From: Lepturacanthus savala
Lineage: Eukaryota; Chordata; Actinopteri; Scombriformes; Trichiuridae
DNA length: 64,000 bases
NCBI GenBank assembly: GCA_030544235.1
Contig: CM060466.1
Coordinates: forward strand, 1,104,592-1,168,591
Direction: 5' to 3'
Under the pieces are notes generated by a model. It did no database searches and had not been told where the DNA came from. It worked only from the letters and a program-made list of their open reading frames with translations. Each line of letters opens with the position of its first letter. The stretch's first letter is position 1. A program made the position numbers and the translations under genes. Shown piece after piece: positions 11,534-21,243 of the stretch.

Positions 11534-12893
11534 ATGCAGAATTTCAGCTTTACACACCCAGACGGCTCTGGAGCAGAGAAGGGTCCTCGACATTTAATTT
11601 CTAATGTTCCCTTCTTTTATGAAGGAGCACTCAGACGGCATGAACGGCCTCCGTGGAAATCACTTAAAGTCGTACACATTCTTAAAATGATTACAAATCA
11701 GCCCGAGACTCCATGGAAGCTTGTCGAGGCCCCGCAGGTTCACACTAAGACCTCCATCGCACTAGATTACAACTGATCAGACTCTTAAATACAGCTCGGA
11801 GTTTTTCCAAAGAAATAATGGTTGTAAAAATATCCGAGAAAAAAACGATTAAAGGAACCACCCCTGCAATAAAGCTTTAATAGAATAATAGAATCCATCT
11901 GAATGGACTGTGGTTTGGTCCTTTAATTTATATAATACCTAGCAATTAATTAGAGTTCATAACAAGTCACAGATTTTTCAGATATTTGTTAAACACCTCA
12001 TTGTTTGTATGAACCGTTTGATAAATTAATGAAAGTCATCACTTGTACTTGCAGAGGTTGTGGGGCGTTGATAAACAGACAGAACGGCACCAAATGGCTG
12101 AAATGCTGAGTTATATCGGCCTAATGATTCACACCCTTCACACTCGTCTTTTCTCATGCAAACTACAGAGATCATTATGCAGCACGCAGCACCAGAAGTG
12201 AGCATCCAGCACTATCACCACCGCATTGTTCATCCCTAATTAGAAACTAATTAAAAGAAAGCAAAGAGAAAAGGCAAATACACATATTTAGGCGACTTTA
12301 ACACTTTAATAAATAAACGCCCGGGCTCGTCTCTGACCAAGAAACTCTGAGATTCAATGTGGAGAATTATACTGAATAAAATAATTACTGGACGTTTCTT
12401 AAAGCACATTTATTATTTGATGCCAGCACTGATTTAGTCAAATATAATTTGTAATAATAAAAGCAACACAACTCATCCACTATCAAACCGTTAAAGCTTG
12501 GATGAAGAAAACTTGGAGGAACTTGGAGGAAAAAAAAACAAATAGCAGCAACGTTCAAGCTGCACTTTTAAGACGATGGAAAAGAACCTAAAACATGAAG
12601 CCAGAAGGATTTAAAACCTGCTTTTCTAATACAGACTGAATCCTGTAATAATATATATATATATTTAAAAAGTAAAACGAAATAAAACCTCTGCATCCAT
12701 CAAAGCAACAGAAAATCCTTGAAGCATCTCCAGTTGGAAGAGCTCTCTCATCGGAAAATTAGTAAAAAAAAAACAAGCCTAAAACCCGACGTTTGATCTG
12801 AACGGGATGGTTTTAAAACTCACCGTCGGTGGCGGTGGGTATCTGTGTGGCCGCGGCCAGCAGAGCCATCAGTGCCAGCAGCTTGACATCCAT
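2083..12893 (-). CDS. cxcl12: CXC chemokine ligand 12 (SDF-1), four-exon gene, complete coding sequence
   Basis: Secreted CXC chemokine, by family the ligand of Cxcr4 and Ackr3, guiding migrating cells such as germ cells and the lateral line primordium in fish. Coding exons are 12893-12824, 10400-10283, 5480-5397 and 2125-2083; together 315 nt, 104 residues plus TAA. Residues 1-24 form a hydrophobic signal peptide (MDVKLLALMALLAAA...). The mature chain probably starts KPISLVERCWC, keeping the KP-SL amino end and the CXC pair (Cys33, Cys35); the partner cysteines are Cys58 (HTPNC) and Cys73 (EVC), and the helix motif is KWLQQYLKNAINK. Exon 4 adds VKKSRRRNNNKKN, a basic tail longer than human beta's four residues. 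All introns are GT-AG with matching phases (1, 2, 2). Zebrafish has cxcl12a and cxcl12b; I cannot say which this matches. The identification is secure. Confidence 0.97.
2222..2360. repeat. A-rich degenerate repeat, short copy
   Basis: AT-rich DNA with phrases such as GTAAAAATCAAAAA, AGATATAATTAAAAACAG and AAATTAAAAAC, which recur in the large field at 48770-50790 and at 61400-61800 and 62765-63350. It lies just inside intron 3 of cxcl12. Confidence 0.5.
2747..3613. mobile_element. hAT-type non-autonomous DNA transposon with 8-bp target duplication
   Basis: The ends are imperfect inverted repeats, TAATGCTGTCATT on the left and AATGACAGCACTA on the right. They are flanked on both sides by the same 8 bp, GTTTTAAC (2739-2746 and 3614-3621), the target duplication length of hAT elements. 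The 867-bp body has no transposase frame; it contains a short internal tandem around CAAGATGCCAACAGGCATAT. It sits in intron 3 of cxcl12. Confidence 0.85.
3622..4417. other. cxcl12 intron 3, unique sequence
   Basis: AT-rich intronic DNA between two mobile elements. I see no exon, RNA gene or repeat here. Confidence 0.5.
4420..5125 (-). mobile_element. TA-flanked MITE with CCGTATTTTC ends, copy 1
   Basis: The element has inverted ends (CCGTATTTTCC on the left, AATACGG on the right) with TA at each side (4418-4419 and 5126-5127), as in the Tc1/mariner/pogo superfamily. On the minus strand a frame at 4920-4768 ends in EELMKSDTEDEDFIGF and a stop, which looks like the acidic tail of a lost transposase. 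Two more copies lie at 18543-19180 and 34659-35288. It is in intron 3 of cxcl12. Confidence 0.8.
5303..5350. mobile_element. Solo right end of the CCGTATTTTC MITE
   Basis: A fragment matching only the right end of the family (CTATGAAAAA then GTGACTTATAGTCCAGAAAA and TACGG), followed by TA. It lies 46 bp from the exon 3 boundary of cxcl12, in intron 3. Confidence 0.75.
5397..5480 (-). CDS. cxcl12: cxcl12 coding exon 3 (third beta strand and C-terminal helix)
   Basis: The acceptor TCCAACAG|C completes an isoleucine codon; the exon encodes IAKLKNNREVCINPDTKWLQ and then QYLKNAIN, ending in AA before the donor GTAAGA. If the donor is not used, the frame reads AAC AAG TAA, giving a chain that ends in NK exactly as human SDF-1 alpha does (stop at 5393-5395). 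Both endings are therefore written in the sequence. Confidence 0.96.
5481..6600. other. cxcl12 intron 2, proximal unique part
   Basis: AT-rich intron with no gene, RNA or repeat that I can identify. The exon 3 acceptor has a T-rich tract on the gene strand. Confidence 0.5.
6611..6768 (-). mobile_element. Fragment of a dispersed repeat family, inverted copy
   Basis: Its reverse complement matches 38243-38372 (for example AAACATGGGACAGTATTAAT and TTCATTGGAGTTAAACTCAT). It directly abuts the 57-bp minisatellite at 6756-7322. The family is also seen at 29381-29690 and 37504-38372, and in the flank of the larger array at 47032-48366. Confidence 0.65.
6756..7322 (-). repeat. 57-bp minisatellite, array A (about 10 units)
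   Basis: Tandem 57-bp units reading AAGACTTTTATTTTGGTAAC and on through ACAGGATAAAGG. On the minus strand one frame reads NKSLFNLYPVNKVNLSCYQ per unit, but the frame is broken and there is no reason to think it is translated. The same unit in opposite orientation forms a 23-unit array at 47032-48366. Array A lies in intron 2 of cxcl12. Confidence 0.92.
7323..9270. other. cxcl12 intron 2, middle part
   Basis: Mixed sequence with a C run near 7789-7800 and a (CCT)n run at 8029-8076. The stretch 7500-8830 is richer in G+C than the rest of the intron and could hold an intronic enhancer, but nothing in the sequence proves it. No coding exon is supported. Confidence 0.4.
8029..8076. repeat. (CCT)n run
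   Basis: About 48 bp of CCT triplets followed by a T run, in intron 2 of cxcl12. Confidence 0.9.
9275..9483. mobile_element. hAT-like MITE (GCAGCAACTAA...GGCAGCTCTA), copy 1
   Basis: About 209 bp with ends resembling the fish MITE that starts with CAG-GCTGCAACTAA. The internal phrases AACCCAAAAATGATCAGTTT and GAGAAGCTGGA are shared with copies at 35520-35706, 39601-39771 and 52524-52756. Confidence 0.65.
9634..9997. mobile_element. TTAA-flanked MITE (CCCATAA ends), piggyBac-like
   Basis: The left end is TTAACCCATAATAA and the right end is TTCTTATGGGTTAA, so inverted CCCATAA termini lie inside a TTAA pair, as in piggyBac insertions. The 364-bp body has no coding frame. It lies in intron 2 of cxcl12. 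Confidence 0.65.
10283..10400 (-). CDS. cxcl12: cxcl12 coding exon 2 (CXC motif and first beta strands)
   Basis: The acceptor TTTGCAG|CC completes an alanine codon and runs into KPISLVERCWC. The exon continues through RAIKELKFLHTPNCPFQV and ends in AT before the donor GTAAGT. It carries the CXC pair and the third cysteine. The acceptor region is unusual because a 63-bp minisatellite begins about 50 bp upstream of it. Confidence 0.96.
10452..11028. repeat. 63-bp intronic minisatellite (about 9 units) next to the cxcl12 exon 2 acceptor
   Basis: Units of 63 bp read ACAACATATATAACAAGAAA, then AATACTGTAAAACAATATAT and TACAAAGAAATGATGCAGTT. The main variants are CACGTATAAC against CATATATAAC and AACAGG against AATAAG. 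The array lies in intron 1, starting about 50 bp upstream of the exon 2 acceptor. Because 63 is a multiple of three and the unit has no stop in one frame, the gene strand stays open through the array into exon 2 (hydrophobic repeats such as LFYSIFLVIYVVLTASFLC). Confidence 0.95.
11029..12823. other. cxcl12 intron 1, remainder
   Basis: AT-rich intronic DNA with a CA run at 11497-11531 and a short TA run near 12650. No further exon, RNA gene or mobile element is recognised. Confidence 0.5.
12824..12893 (-). CDS. cxcl12: cxcl12 coding exon 1 (signal peptide)
   Basis: The ATG sits in a strong context (CACCACCATGG). The exon encodes 23 residues, MDVKLLALMALLAAATQIPT and then ATD, followed by one base of the next codon. 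The donor reads GACG|GTGAGT on the gene strand. The hydrophobic core is typical of a secretory signal. Confidence 0.95.
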
Positions 12894-13140
12894 GGTGGTG
12901 GGCGATGGGGCTGCAGGAGGGCTGATCTCTCTCTGCTACGATCCAGGACACGACTGTGACCGCCAGCCCCGCTCCGAGCTGAGTTAAACCTTCAGACGGG
13001 AGGGAGAGGAGAGAGAGTGGATGAGGAAAGGAGGGAGGGAGTCCCGACTTTCTCAGGAGGGAGGGGGGTCCCAGCATGAGGTGAGAGGAGGAGGAGGAGG
13101 AGGAGGAGGAGGAGGAGGAGGAGGAGGAGGAGGAGAGAGA
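12894..13140 (-). promoter_or_regulatory. Probable cxcl12 5' UTR and core promoter
   Basis: This is the DNA immediately upstream of the cxcl12 ATG on the minus strand. A TTTAA-type box is seen near 12983-12988, about 90 bp from the ATG, followed by GC-rich DNA that could hold the start site. A GGA run (CCT on the gene strand) at 13084-13135 lies about 190 bp upstream of the ATG. The position makes it a promoter; no start site can be proven from sequence. Confidence 0.4.
13084..13135. repeat. (GGA)n run in the cxcl12 promoter region
   Basis: About 50 bp of nearly pure GGA triplets. Purine/pyrimidine mirror runs of this kind can form triplex DNA, and this one lies just upstream of the predicted cxcl12 promoter, so its length may matter for expression. 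That effect is inference. Confidence 0.9.
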
Positions 13141-13334
13141 GCAGCGGCGGGTCAGCAGAGACTTCCTCGATTGTAAATGCGTTGGCTGGGAATCAAGGAG
13201 AAAGTCTCTCGCTCCTCTTCTTTTCAGATTTCTCCATTTTTTTCAGTCTTTTCTCTCTTCAAATTTGCTCCCTTTTGTCTATTTAATCTCTATTACTCCT
13301 TTGTCGACCCTGGCTATTGTTTTCTTGCCATCTG

Positions 13335-13335
<1 letters not shown>

Positions 13336-13370
<35 letters not shown>

Positions 13371-13379
13371 ACACACACA
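13336..13379. repeat. (CA)n microsatellite
   Basis: A CA run with one T interruption, about 450 bp upstream of the cxcl12 ATG. Confidence 0.95.
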
Positions 13380-13768
13380 TAGAACATGTAGCTTTCGCCA
13401 CTTCCCAGCAATCACTCAGCCTATTTTCAGAGCCAGAGCTCCCTGCTGTTAATATTGTTGAATATTTCAGCTCGGCGTTACGTTGCTGTTTATTAGGACA
13501 CAGACTTCTCTCTTTGCTTTTGTCCCTCTGCTCCATTGTCACCTGGCCCTGCTCCCATCCCTCCTGATGCCTGGTTCACGTCTTTATTAACCTCCTGCTC
13601 CATGACAGGATTAATAAACCGCTCTGTTTGTACGGTTGACGGCAGGATGGAGGCCAATAAAACAAGAACAGTTACAGGTACTAACGTAATGTCAGTGACT
13701 GCAAAGATGACATGAACAAGTTTGGAAGAATGGTCTGCGTTTCCCAAAAATCATCATTTTACAGCCCC

Positions 13769-14302
13769 TTAACCCCTTGACCTCCAGGCTTTTTTATGTT
13801 TAGGACATCCCCATAGTCAGTAGGGTATGTCTCTGGAATAAACACAGAGATGTTGGTCGACACTAAACCAACATTTATTGATCTCAAATAAACATTTTCA
13901 TCCCAAAACAGCAACAAAAAAACACATTTTTTGTTCGTCGCTTCAAACAAGCGACTTTTTCCTGTAGTGTTTTTTGGCTGCTAGTTTACTGAGTTTTTGT
14001 CATAAAGCTACACTGATGGTACCGTTGGACTCGTCACAGTCTCAGCTTTCATATGAGATGTCATTTGTTTGTATAACATGAAGTATCAGAGCGCTAGCCA
14101 TCAAAATGTGGAGAGTGGGTTGGCTTTATGATCGTATACCGATGTTCATGTGTGTTAATTAATTAGCTTGGTGTTGGAGTTGTGTTTGTGTAAATATGAC
14201 TTATATGTGCTTGTAGTGGAGTTTCTCCTGTTTAATTTGATGTATAGCTTCACTATATTTGTACATGATTAGTGGAGCAATCTCAGGAGTTTAACGGGTT
14301 AA
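13769..14302. mobile_element. TTAA-flanked MITE (CCCCTTGACCTCCAG family), copy 1
   Basis: The left end is TTAACCCCTTGACCTCCAG and the right end GGAGTTTAACGGGTTAA, so CCC/GGG termini sit inside TTAA, the piggyBac signature. The 534-bp body contains a 63-codon minus-strand frame that recurs in copy 3 but resembles no transposase. Other copies are at 21587-22034 and 32518-33048. Confidence 0.78.
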
Positions 14303-14317
14303 TACATACAGGTTTCC

Positions 14318-14455
14318 ATCATCAGGCTAGAACTGAAGAAGCCTTTTGGATGAAAGGTGAAACGTCTTCAAGCTCAAAGAAAAAGTCCAGTTGCTTATTT
14401 TTTTAAACTCCTTGAATACAGTGACCTGGATGAGTGAGAATCTACACAGACAATG
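14318..14455. mobile_element. Dispersed repeat with GAAGAAGCC...GAAACGTCTTCAAG, possible Penelope-type end
   Basis: The stretch CTGAAGAAGCCTTTTGGATG followed by AAAGGTGAAACGTCTTCAAG, then GACCTGGATGAGTGAGAATC, is a motif I associate with repeated DNA in fish. It has a hammerhead-like outline: a CTGANGA box, a stem CCTTT/AAAGG and a GAAAC box. The U to A change in the first box would break a classical core. Assignment to Penelope-like elements is inference. Confidence 0.4.
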
Positions 14456-16089
14456 GGTTAATACATGTTTCACATGATGGCATTAACAACAAAAACGTAA
14501 TAATAAGTGAGTTTGCAGAGCTTACAAGCTAAAATCAGCCATATTTACATGAAATAGCAAACACAGGTGTTTCCAATTATATTAATTAAGGTAATATTCC
14601 ATTCAGGACAAAATACAATGCTGACATTTTGCATTTCTTCCAGCCACAGATCCCTGGAAAGTCAATGTTTCAGTCGTCGTGACACATATGATTTTACTCC
14701 TAAACTTTCACTTTGCTTTTCTTTCAATGCTTCGTTTAAAGCCTTGTTTTTATAGGCTGGAGCTGGGTAAAGTTGCAGCAGACGTTAGCTGTTAGCTGGC
14801 GTTCAGGAAGTGGACATTTGAACCCAAACCAGGTTGTTTTTCCTAACCGAGTGTTTTTTTTATTGTGTTCCAAAACGTTGCTCTGATACATGTGTGTAAT
14901 GTTGATATTTAACGTATCTGTAGGAATATTTCCTGCGGTGACTGGGTTAATTCAGGTCAACCAGAGTCAGGCTGCTGCTGCTATTGTGGGTGTTAGCTCG
15001 CTGGAAAGGCTCTGCTCCACTAAATGGTCCAGAACCCCAATTACTCTCATTGTTAACACTTGTGTTTACCCGATTATTTCATGTCAATACGGCTGCCGTG
15101 AAACAAAAAATAAAAATGGCGGATTTTGTGGGGGAATTTGCGAGGAATTTTATTTGCTTACTTGTAAAACCCATTAAATAGACTTGGACATAGAAAATAA
15201 ATAGAACCACAGTGATGCTGTGTCACACTGTTCACACTCATTAAAACAGAGTAAAAGAAGAAGAGTCATTTATAATTCAGTCGCTGCACAAACCAGTTTA
15301 TTTTGCAGTATTTATCCATCATATTAGGAAATATACGGCGTTGCAGAAATGTGCGATATATTTTTGCTGATTGGCAAAAATGGCAAAAAGATGGAGGGAC
15401 TGTATAAACTAAAAATAAACCTTGAAGTGAATCACAGAATAAAAATGCAGCCAGTGCAGAGTAGTAGAGTGAGCTGATGTTTTCCTGTCAGTATTTGTGT
15501 AAGGCCATGACAATAGTCTATTATAATCTACTATTGTGGTGGAAAGAATGCTGTCATCACTGTGTTATAACAGGCTATAACCTCATTAACTCCAAGGTGC
15601 TTCAAACAGGCTGTAATAATAGAAATATCTGTCATACTTTAATAGTAATAACTTAATGATGCTTTATCTATTAAAGTGCTGTGTGTTATTACTGTTGTTA
15701 CACCCGTGTAGTCGTACTGCACATCTAATAAAACAGGAGAAACTATAAATATGAATTCTATCATAACACAAAACATAAGTGAAGAGTACAAAAAGACTAT
15801 TAAATTGTGTCATAACAGTATCTTTCATCTTTCATTGATTTAGAATAATATATAAATAATGCCATGTTTCCTTCCATTTAAATAGCTGTAGTGTTAAATG
15901 TTCTCCTGACTTTCTAACACCATGTGTGGGTATCTGCCACTGGTTGGTATCATCTCTAATTGAGACATGTTGGATGCTGCAACAAGTGGACAGATGTGAG
16001 TCCACACATGTTCTTTAAATTGGAAGAAATGGTCTGAATCAGTGAGCAACAGCGTAACAGGAGACAGATGTGTGTGTTGCCGCTAGTAC
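14456..16089. other. Intergenic, no recognised gene
   Basis: AT-rich DNA without repeats I can name, without tRNA-like sequence and without a coding frame that looks real. Confidence 0.5.
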
Positions 16090-16120
16090 AGTGTGTGTGT
16101 GTGTGTCTGTACATGTCTCT

Positions 16121-16150
<30 letters not shown>
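16090..16150. repeat. Interrupted (TG)n microsatellite
   Basis: Two TG runs separated by a short CTGTACATGTCTCTACG spacer. Confidence 0.9.
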
Positions 16151-16154
<4 letters not shown>

Positions 16155-17249
16155 TTCTGTGAACATGCATACGATTATGCGTGGTTTTGGCTCCTTTCGC
16201 CCTGTTCTGCTGCATTGAATTGAGCGGCTGGTAAACTGAAACTGGTTTTCATGCCAGAACTTGACGCCTCCGCAGTCGGAGCTGCTGGAGAAGAGTCAAA
16301 GCCCTCAGCCCTCATCTGCAGCCCCCTACCACCAGCACCAGCACCACCACCAGCACCACCAGCACCACCACCAGCACACTACTAAAGACCTGCTGTCAAT
16401 TCATCCACTGAAACCAGTTGACAGGCCCATGACACGTGGGCGTGCTGAGAGAGTTTCCACAGGTCGGAGCCCTGCTGTAAGCTGTAAACCTGGGAGGGAC
16501 TTCACTGTTTGCCAGAAGCTGCTTTCACACATGAGCTGCAACTCTAAACTTATTTGGATTTTACCTGGAGGAGCTGAATGCATGAATGCAAATGTCTGAT
16601 GTACCGGATATTAAACGGGCCGTGCTAGGGTTTACCACAGAGCGGCCGCCTCTATAACAAACGCCCCCCGCCTCCCTCCGAGAGGATAAAATGAAAAATA
16701 ATTCCACATCTCCACATGCGTAGTGCTGTGCTGCTGCTCAAAAACCACACGCTAAGACTTTATTCCATGCTAACACAGGCTACTGTGGCCAAAACCAAAA
16801 CAATACACTTCATAAGAAAAGTTCACAAATTCTTTTTTTTCCTTCAGAGAACCACAATCTACACCCAAGCTGCAGCGTCTTACTCCACGATGTGTTCACA
16901 GACCCTCAGGAAATCCCAGCACTTTTCTCATGTAATGTCTGACAGAGTCCAGGTGTGAATAGAACAGGTCAGTGTCTTGCAGGTTGATGATGATGTTTCT
17001 ATCGTGGAACGGCAGATACGTCCATAGATCGAAGCTTTGAAGCTTCTATCGTTGCCATGGTAACAGATCATGACATCTGTATTGTCTGGAACAATTTAAA
17101 CTGAACTTAACTTGAGGTCTGAGTCATACTTGGGTTGTTTTAATAAAGTCAAGTGTTTCTCCAGTAACGTATGTGTGAGTGAGAATGACAGAATCACATA
17201 TTAAACCAAAAAAAGAGGCAGAATCGATTTGTGAAGCTCGGTTTTTACC

Positions 17250-18040
17250 ACAGATTTGTTTGTTGAAAAAAATAAGAGACCACCACAGATTTTACTCCTG
17301 ATACGTCTGTGTTTGGGTAAAAGGAACATTTTAGTTTGAGTCTATAAACTACTGACAACATATCCCTTAAATTCCAAATAAAGTATTATCATTTAGAGCA
17401 TTTATTTGTAGAAAATGACAAAATAACAAAAACGATGCAATGATTTCAGACCTTAAACAAGATCAAATTCATTTTAAAACAACATAATACTAATGTTTAC
17501 ACTTAAGAAGAGTTCAGAAATCAATATTTGGTGCATTTCTAATCCCAGCTTTCATGTTCCTCTTTAAGCAGAATGAGGTGTTCATGTGTTGGAATTCATC
17601 AGAAATGGCTGGAATACATGTAGAGATGCTGATTTCAGGAATTAATGATGCAGTGGTGCACCTGGCAGAGAACAGGGCCTCCATCCTCCATCCTCCATCC
17701 GGGTGGTCGGGATCCTCCCAGGACCCATGTGGTCGGGACTGCAGCTGGTGCTCAATCCTCCGTTTACCCTGATATTCCTTTATTTCCTGCACTTTTACGT
17801 TCACGATGAAAGACACAAGTATTTGTTTGCGTGGACGTGTTGCTCTGATCACCCCAAACGTATTTTCCAACGTCCCTTTAGTTGCACTTTGTCTAGAGAG
17901 TGAATCTGAGAGATTTATGGCTTCACTGCAACACAATGGAGGTGAATTTACAATATTCACCACACAAAACGTTCCCAGATGCTGGAGGTGATGGAGACCA
18001 CACTGTCTACAGTTTTCATTGGAACACCACTCTAGCAAAG
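17250..18040 (-). pseudogene. Tc1/mariner-like transposon relic
   Basis: Read on the minus strand, the phrases CACCAAATATTGATTTCTGA, ACAAATAAATGCTCTAAATG and TTGTCAGTAGTTTATAGACT, ending in GTGGTCTCTTATTTTTTT, match the 3' region of a DNA transposon that I know as abundant in fish genomes. A 174-codon frame (18038-17514) lies upstream and may hold decayed transposase or host DNA; I do not recognise a DDE triad in it. No intact terminal inverted repeat was found. Confidence 0.45.
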
Positions 18041-18089
18041 AACTAGTCCCTAATAAAGGTGTTGACAGGTCTCCGGATGAGACCGAGGA

Positions 18090-19420
18090 ACTGGGGACGT
18101 GGTTCTAGAAAAGAGATGCTGCTGACGTCGTTGTTAAAGTTAACCTGAGAAACAGAAATATGGAAACCAGAACTATGGCTTGATACAGGGCTCCTGCTGG
18201 GTCTTAAAAAGGTCTGAGAAGAAAATGAATGTGGAAATAGACATGATCCATCCTCCTCAAAAGTTGTATTTGTCAACCACTACTTTTTAGATGAAATAAC
18301 GTAGCTTAAATAAAAAGTCACGGCCTAAAAGTTTTTAGATTTACATTTACAAATTAAAGTAAATTTTACTTTAATTAAATTAAAGTAAAATTAAATTAAA
18401 GTAAAGTAAATTTACAAGAAGTTTACGTCATTTACCTCAGGAACCAAACTGATGTAAAATTATTGGTTATTTTCTGGAGCTTTGGCTTTATCTGAGCCAC
18501 TTCACATTTTATACAGACACCTTTTAATACCTGAAAATATTACCGTATTGTCTGGACTATAAGTCACGTTTTTTTCATAGTTAGTCCGGGGCTGCGTCTT
18601 CTACTCTGCAGCTTATGTGTAAATTATTACCACATTATTACTGGTATATCATTTACATGTTATTTCCACACTAAACCTCCAGAGGGCGCTCTAGGCTGGT
18701 GTTGATAACTTCAACATTGTCGGTAACTTTTAACAACAACTGAGAAGAACTGAACAAAAACGTCAGCGAACAGAAAATCATAGTAGTAAAACATGACGTC
18801 ATCGACGTAGAAGAGGAAGCGCCGCATCTTCTACCTCCGGAGTTAGAGGAGTTGATGAAAAGTGACACCGAGGATGAAGATTTCATTGGGTTTTAGTGAC
18901 ACGGATGGTTTTGGTGAACTTCTTAGCATGTTATTGATGCTGTAGTTATGGGAATAACTCTTAATATGTTGTGTTAACATACCAGACACGTTCTCAGTTG
19001 GGTCATGTAACGTCAGCACCGTTCAGCTGTTGTTGCCTCTGTTCTAGTTTTAGTTTACATTTTAAATGTCTGTTCTTGGATTTTATCAAATAAATTTACC
19101 CCAAAAATGCGACTTATATGTTTTTTCCTTCTTTATTATGCATTTTATGGCTGGTTCGACTTATAGTCCAGAAAATACAGTAAATAACAATGACCTACTA
19201 TGAAAATATTATTTATGGACGTAGGTCCTTTTTAATACAAATAAAACCAACAAATGCCAGTAGGTCTGTGAAATAAGCCATGAACTAAGTATTAAATTTA
19301 ATATAAATTGCCTTAAAAAGGTCTTTAAAATACTTCACTGTAACTTGAAGGAAGTTGTATAATGTGTTTTCTCTTCTGGTCGTTGCCAGTAATTTTATTA
19401 TTGATGTAGACGATGCATTA
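18090..19420. mobile_element. GGGTCTTAAAAAGG repeat family, copy interrupted by a nested MITE
   Basis: Shared phrases include GGGGACGTGGTTCTAGAAAA, GGGTCTTAAAAAGGTCTGA and CCAGTAGGTCTGTGAAATAA, which recur in altered form at 19985-20420 and 32155-32515. The TA-flanked MITE at 18543-19180 is inserted within it. Termini are not resolved. Confidence 0.5.
18543..19180 (+). mobile_element. TA-flanked MITE with CCGTATT ends, copy 2
   Basis: Bounded by TA (18541-18542 and 19181-19182), with inverted ends CCGTATTGTCTGGACTATAA and CTTATAGTCCAGAAAATACA. The plus-strand frame 18744-18896 follows a TGA and ends in SDTEDEDFIGF and a stop. It is nearly identical to copies 1 and 3 through this part, and is inverted relative to copy 1. 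Confidence 0.82.
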
Positions 19421-19539
19421 CATTGTCTTTTGAAGCAGGTAACAATGTCAAATAATAACAATAACCCTGTTTAATATTTCATTCATAAATAAGCTCAGAT
19501 AAACCTTTAAACTGTCTGTGTAGTATTCACTGAGACTGT

Positions 19540-19900
19540 CAGAACTGCTTTAGCCGATCCAGCGCTAACACGCCGCAGGGGCCTCGACGGAGGCCGTGGA
19601 ATGCATTTGGCACGTTTACGGCCGACCTGCGGGACGACACCGCCACTTGTATCAGACGTGGGGTCGGAGGTCAGCGTTTCATGTCCCCGTGTAGGGTTAC
19701 CGAGACCCGAGCCGCCGGCTCTTTGTTCTGCAGCCGTCCTGATAGACGAGGCCGCGCGACAGCGATGAAGGATCCCTGTTTGGTCTCGGTGGAAGGTCTG
19801 CGTCGCATCCACAGATGCAGCTTTATCACGTTGGATCAATTAATCGGCCAAATAAAGCATGCGACGGCCTTGTAAAACAGAACCGTGATCACAGCGGGGC
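19540..19900. other. CpG-rich patch, possible regulatory element
   Basis: A G+C-rich and CpG-rich stretch in otherwise AT-rich intergenic DNA. Open frames exist on both strands but neither looks like a known protein. It could be a CpG island or conserved non-coding element; that is inference. Confidence 0.3.
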
Positions 19901-19984
19901 CTGTAAGGATGTGGTTGAATAGGAGCCGCTGGGTTTTTTAATGAGTTGGGGATAAAAAACCATCTGAATGCTGTTTTTCTGCCT

Positions 19985-20420
19985 TGTTTCAGGATTCCTG
20001 CGGGGTCTTAAAGTATTTAAAGCATTGAATTTATGAATTTGGAAACCTTAAAAAAGACCTGAAAAAGTCTTAAACTTTTATGTCTGGCTCTTAAAATTAG
20101 TGTAGCGTGTAACTTCACCGTACTAATATTTTACATGGACGTAGAAAACATTCATACCTGCTAATATTCACTAAAATCAATTCATAGCCTTGTTATCATG
20201 GAGGACAGCATATTCACAGTCCTAACTACTACAGGTAGGTTTAAGGGAAACATCATTTAATATGGATGTAGTTTGCATTTAATATAAATAGAAATGAACA
20301 AATTTCTTTGCCAGTTGGTCTGTGAAATGGCCTGAAAAGTATATTAAATTAGATATAAATGGACTTAAATTTAACTTGTATAATGTCTTTTCTTTCCTGG
20401 GTGTTGACTGTAAGAGGTTT
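19985..20420. mobile_element. GGGTCTTAAAG repeat family, second copy
   Basis: Contains GCGGGGTCTTAAAGTATTTA, GCCAGTTGGTCTGTGAAATG and TTGTATAATGTCTTTTCTTT, parallel to phrases at 18190 and 19260-19370. The copies are diverged, so it is an old family. Confidence 0.5.
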
Positions 20421-21182
20421 TTTTGTGAAATAGACATTAAGTTTTATTTAAATGCTCATAAAATGGGATTAAAAGTTTGTTTCGATAGAAAATGAACACC
20501 CAAGTGGAAATCTTTCTGAAAGTCCTTTTAGAATAATTAACATCTGCCATATGAAGTTAAATAAAATAAATGACCCCTTCAGTAATCATCTGTCGTCAGT
20601 AGGTGTGTCACAGCACTTAAACCAAAGCTACACAAACACATTATTAATATCCTTCCATGTAAAAATGAAGCCAAATAAACACAGGGCTAATCTTTGGGGG
20701 GAATCTCCCTCTTTCCTGTTGGGATGTCTACATGTGGAGATTGTGTTTGGGGTCCAGGGTTTATTGTGTTTGTCCAGCAGTTTGAGGTTTTATGGTGGCA
20801 GAGAGGATGAAAGGTTTCCATCTACTGGGCCCAGATAAACAGTAGTTCACAATCACAAGCCGCGTCTGTATAAGAGGCTCAGAATGTGCCGTGTAAACAC
20901 GCGTTAATCAACACGCCGCGAAAATTCTCCAGAGTCCCAGAACGTATCGGCTGCCGGTTCATAAAAAGGGAAAGTGTTGAGTAAAAACTATGAATACTCA
21001 GTGATGTGAAGTGGTCCAGCTCGTTTAAAGCAACCACAGATTCAGGGTAATAGGTTTATATTTCACATTAAGTCAAATTAATATGGAAATGCATGTGTGT
21101 TTCTCTGTGTGATTTGAAGCAGGGTCCTATAAACAGGAGGTTGTAGGGGTTGAAGGTGTGTTTATGGGGGGATGGGTGTGTA

Positions 21183-21183
<1 letters not shown>
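20421..21183. other. Intergenic, no recognised gene
   Basis: Mixed unique sequence up to a TG microsatellite. No exon, RNA gene or mobile element was identified. Confidence 0.45.

Positions 21184-21240
<57 letters not shown>
21184..21240. repeat. (TG)n microsatellite
   Basis: Uninterrupted TG run of about 57 bp. Confidence 0.95.

Positions 21241-21243
<3 letters not shown>

Noticed and set aside
16261..16599. 112-codon frame with a His/Gln-rich run
   Set aside because: The run comes from a CAC/CAG-type repeat, and flanks show no splice sites or known domain.
17514..18038. 174-codon frame as a novel protein gene
   Set aside because: Its end overlaps DNA that resembles the 3' region of a Tc1-like transposon, and I see no conserved domain, so it is treated as a transposon relic.
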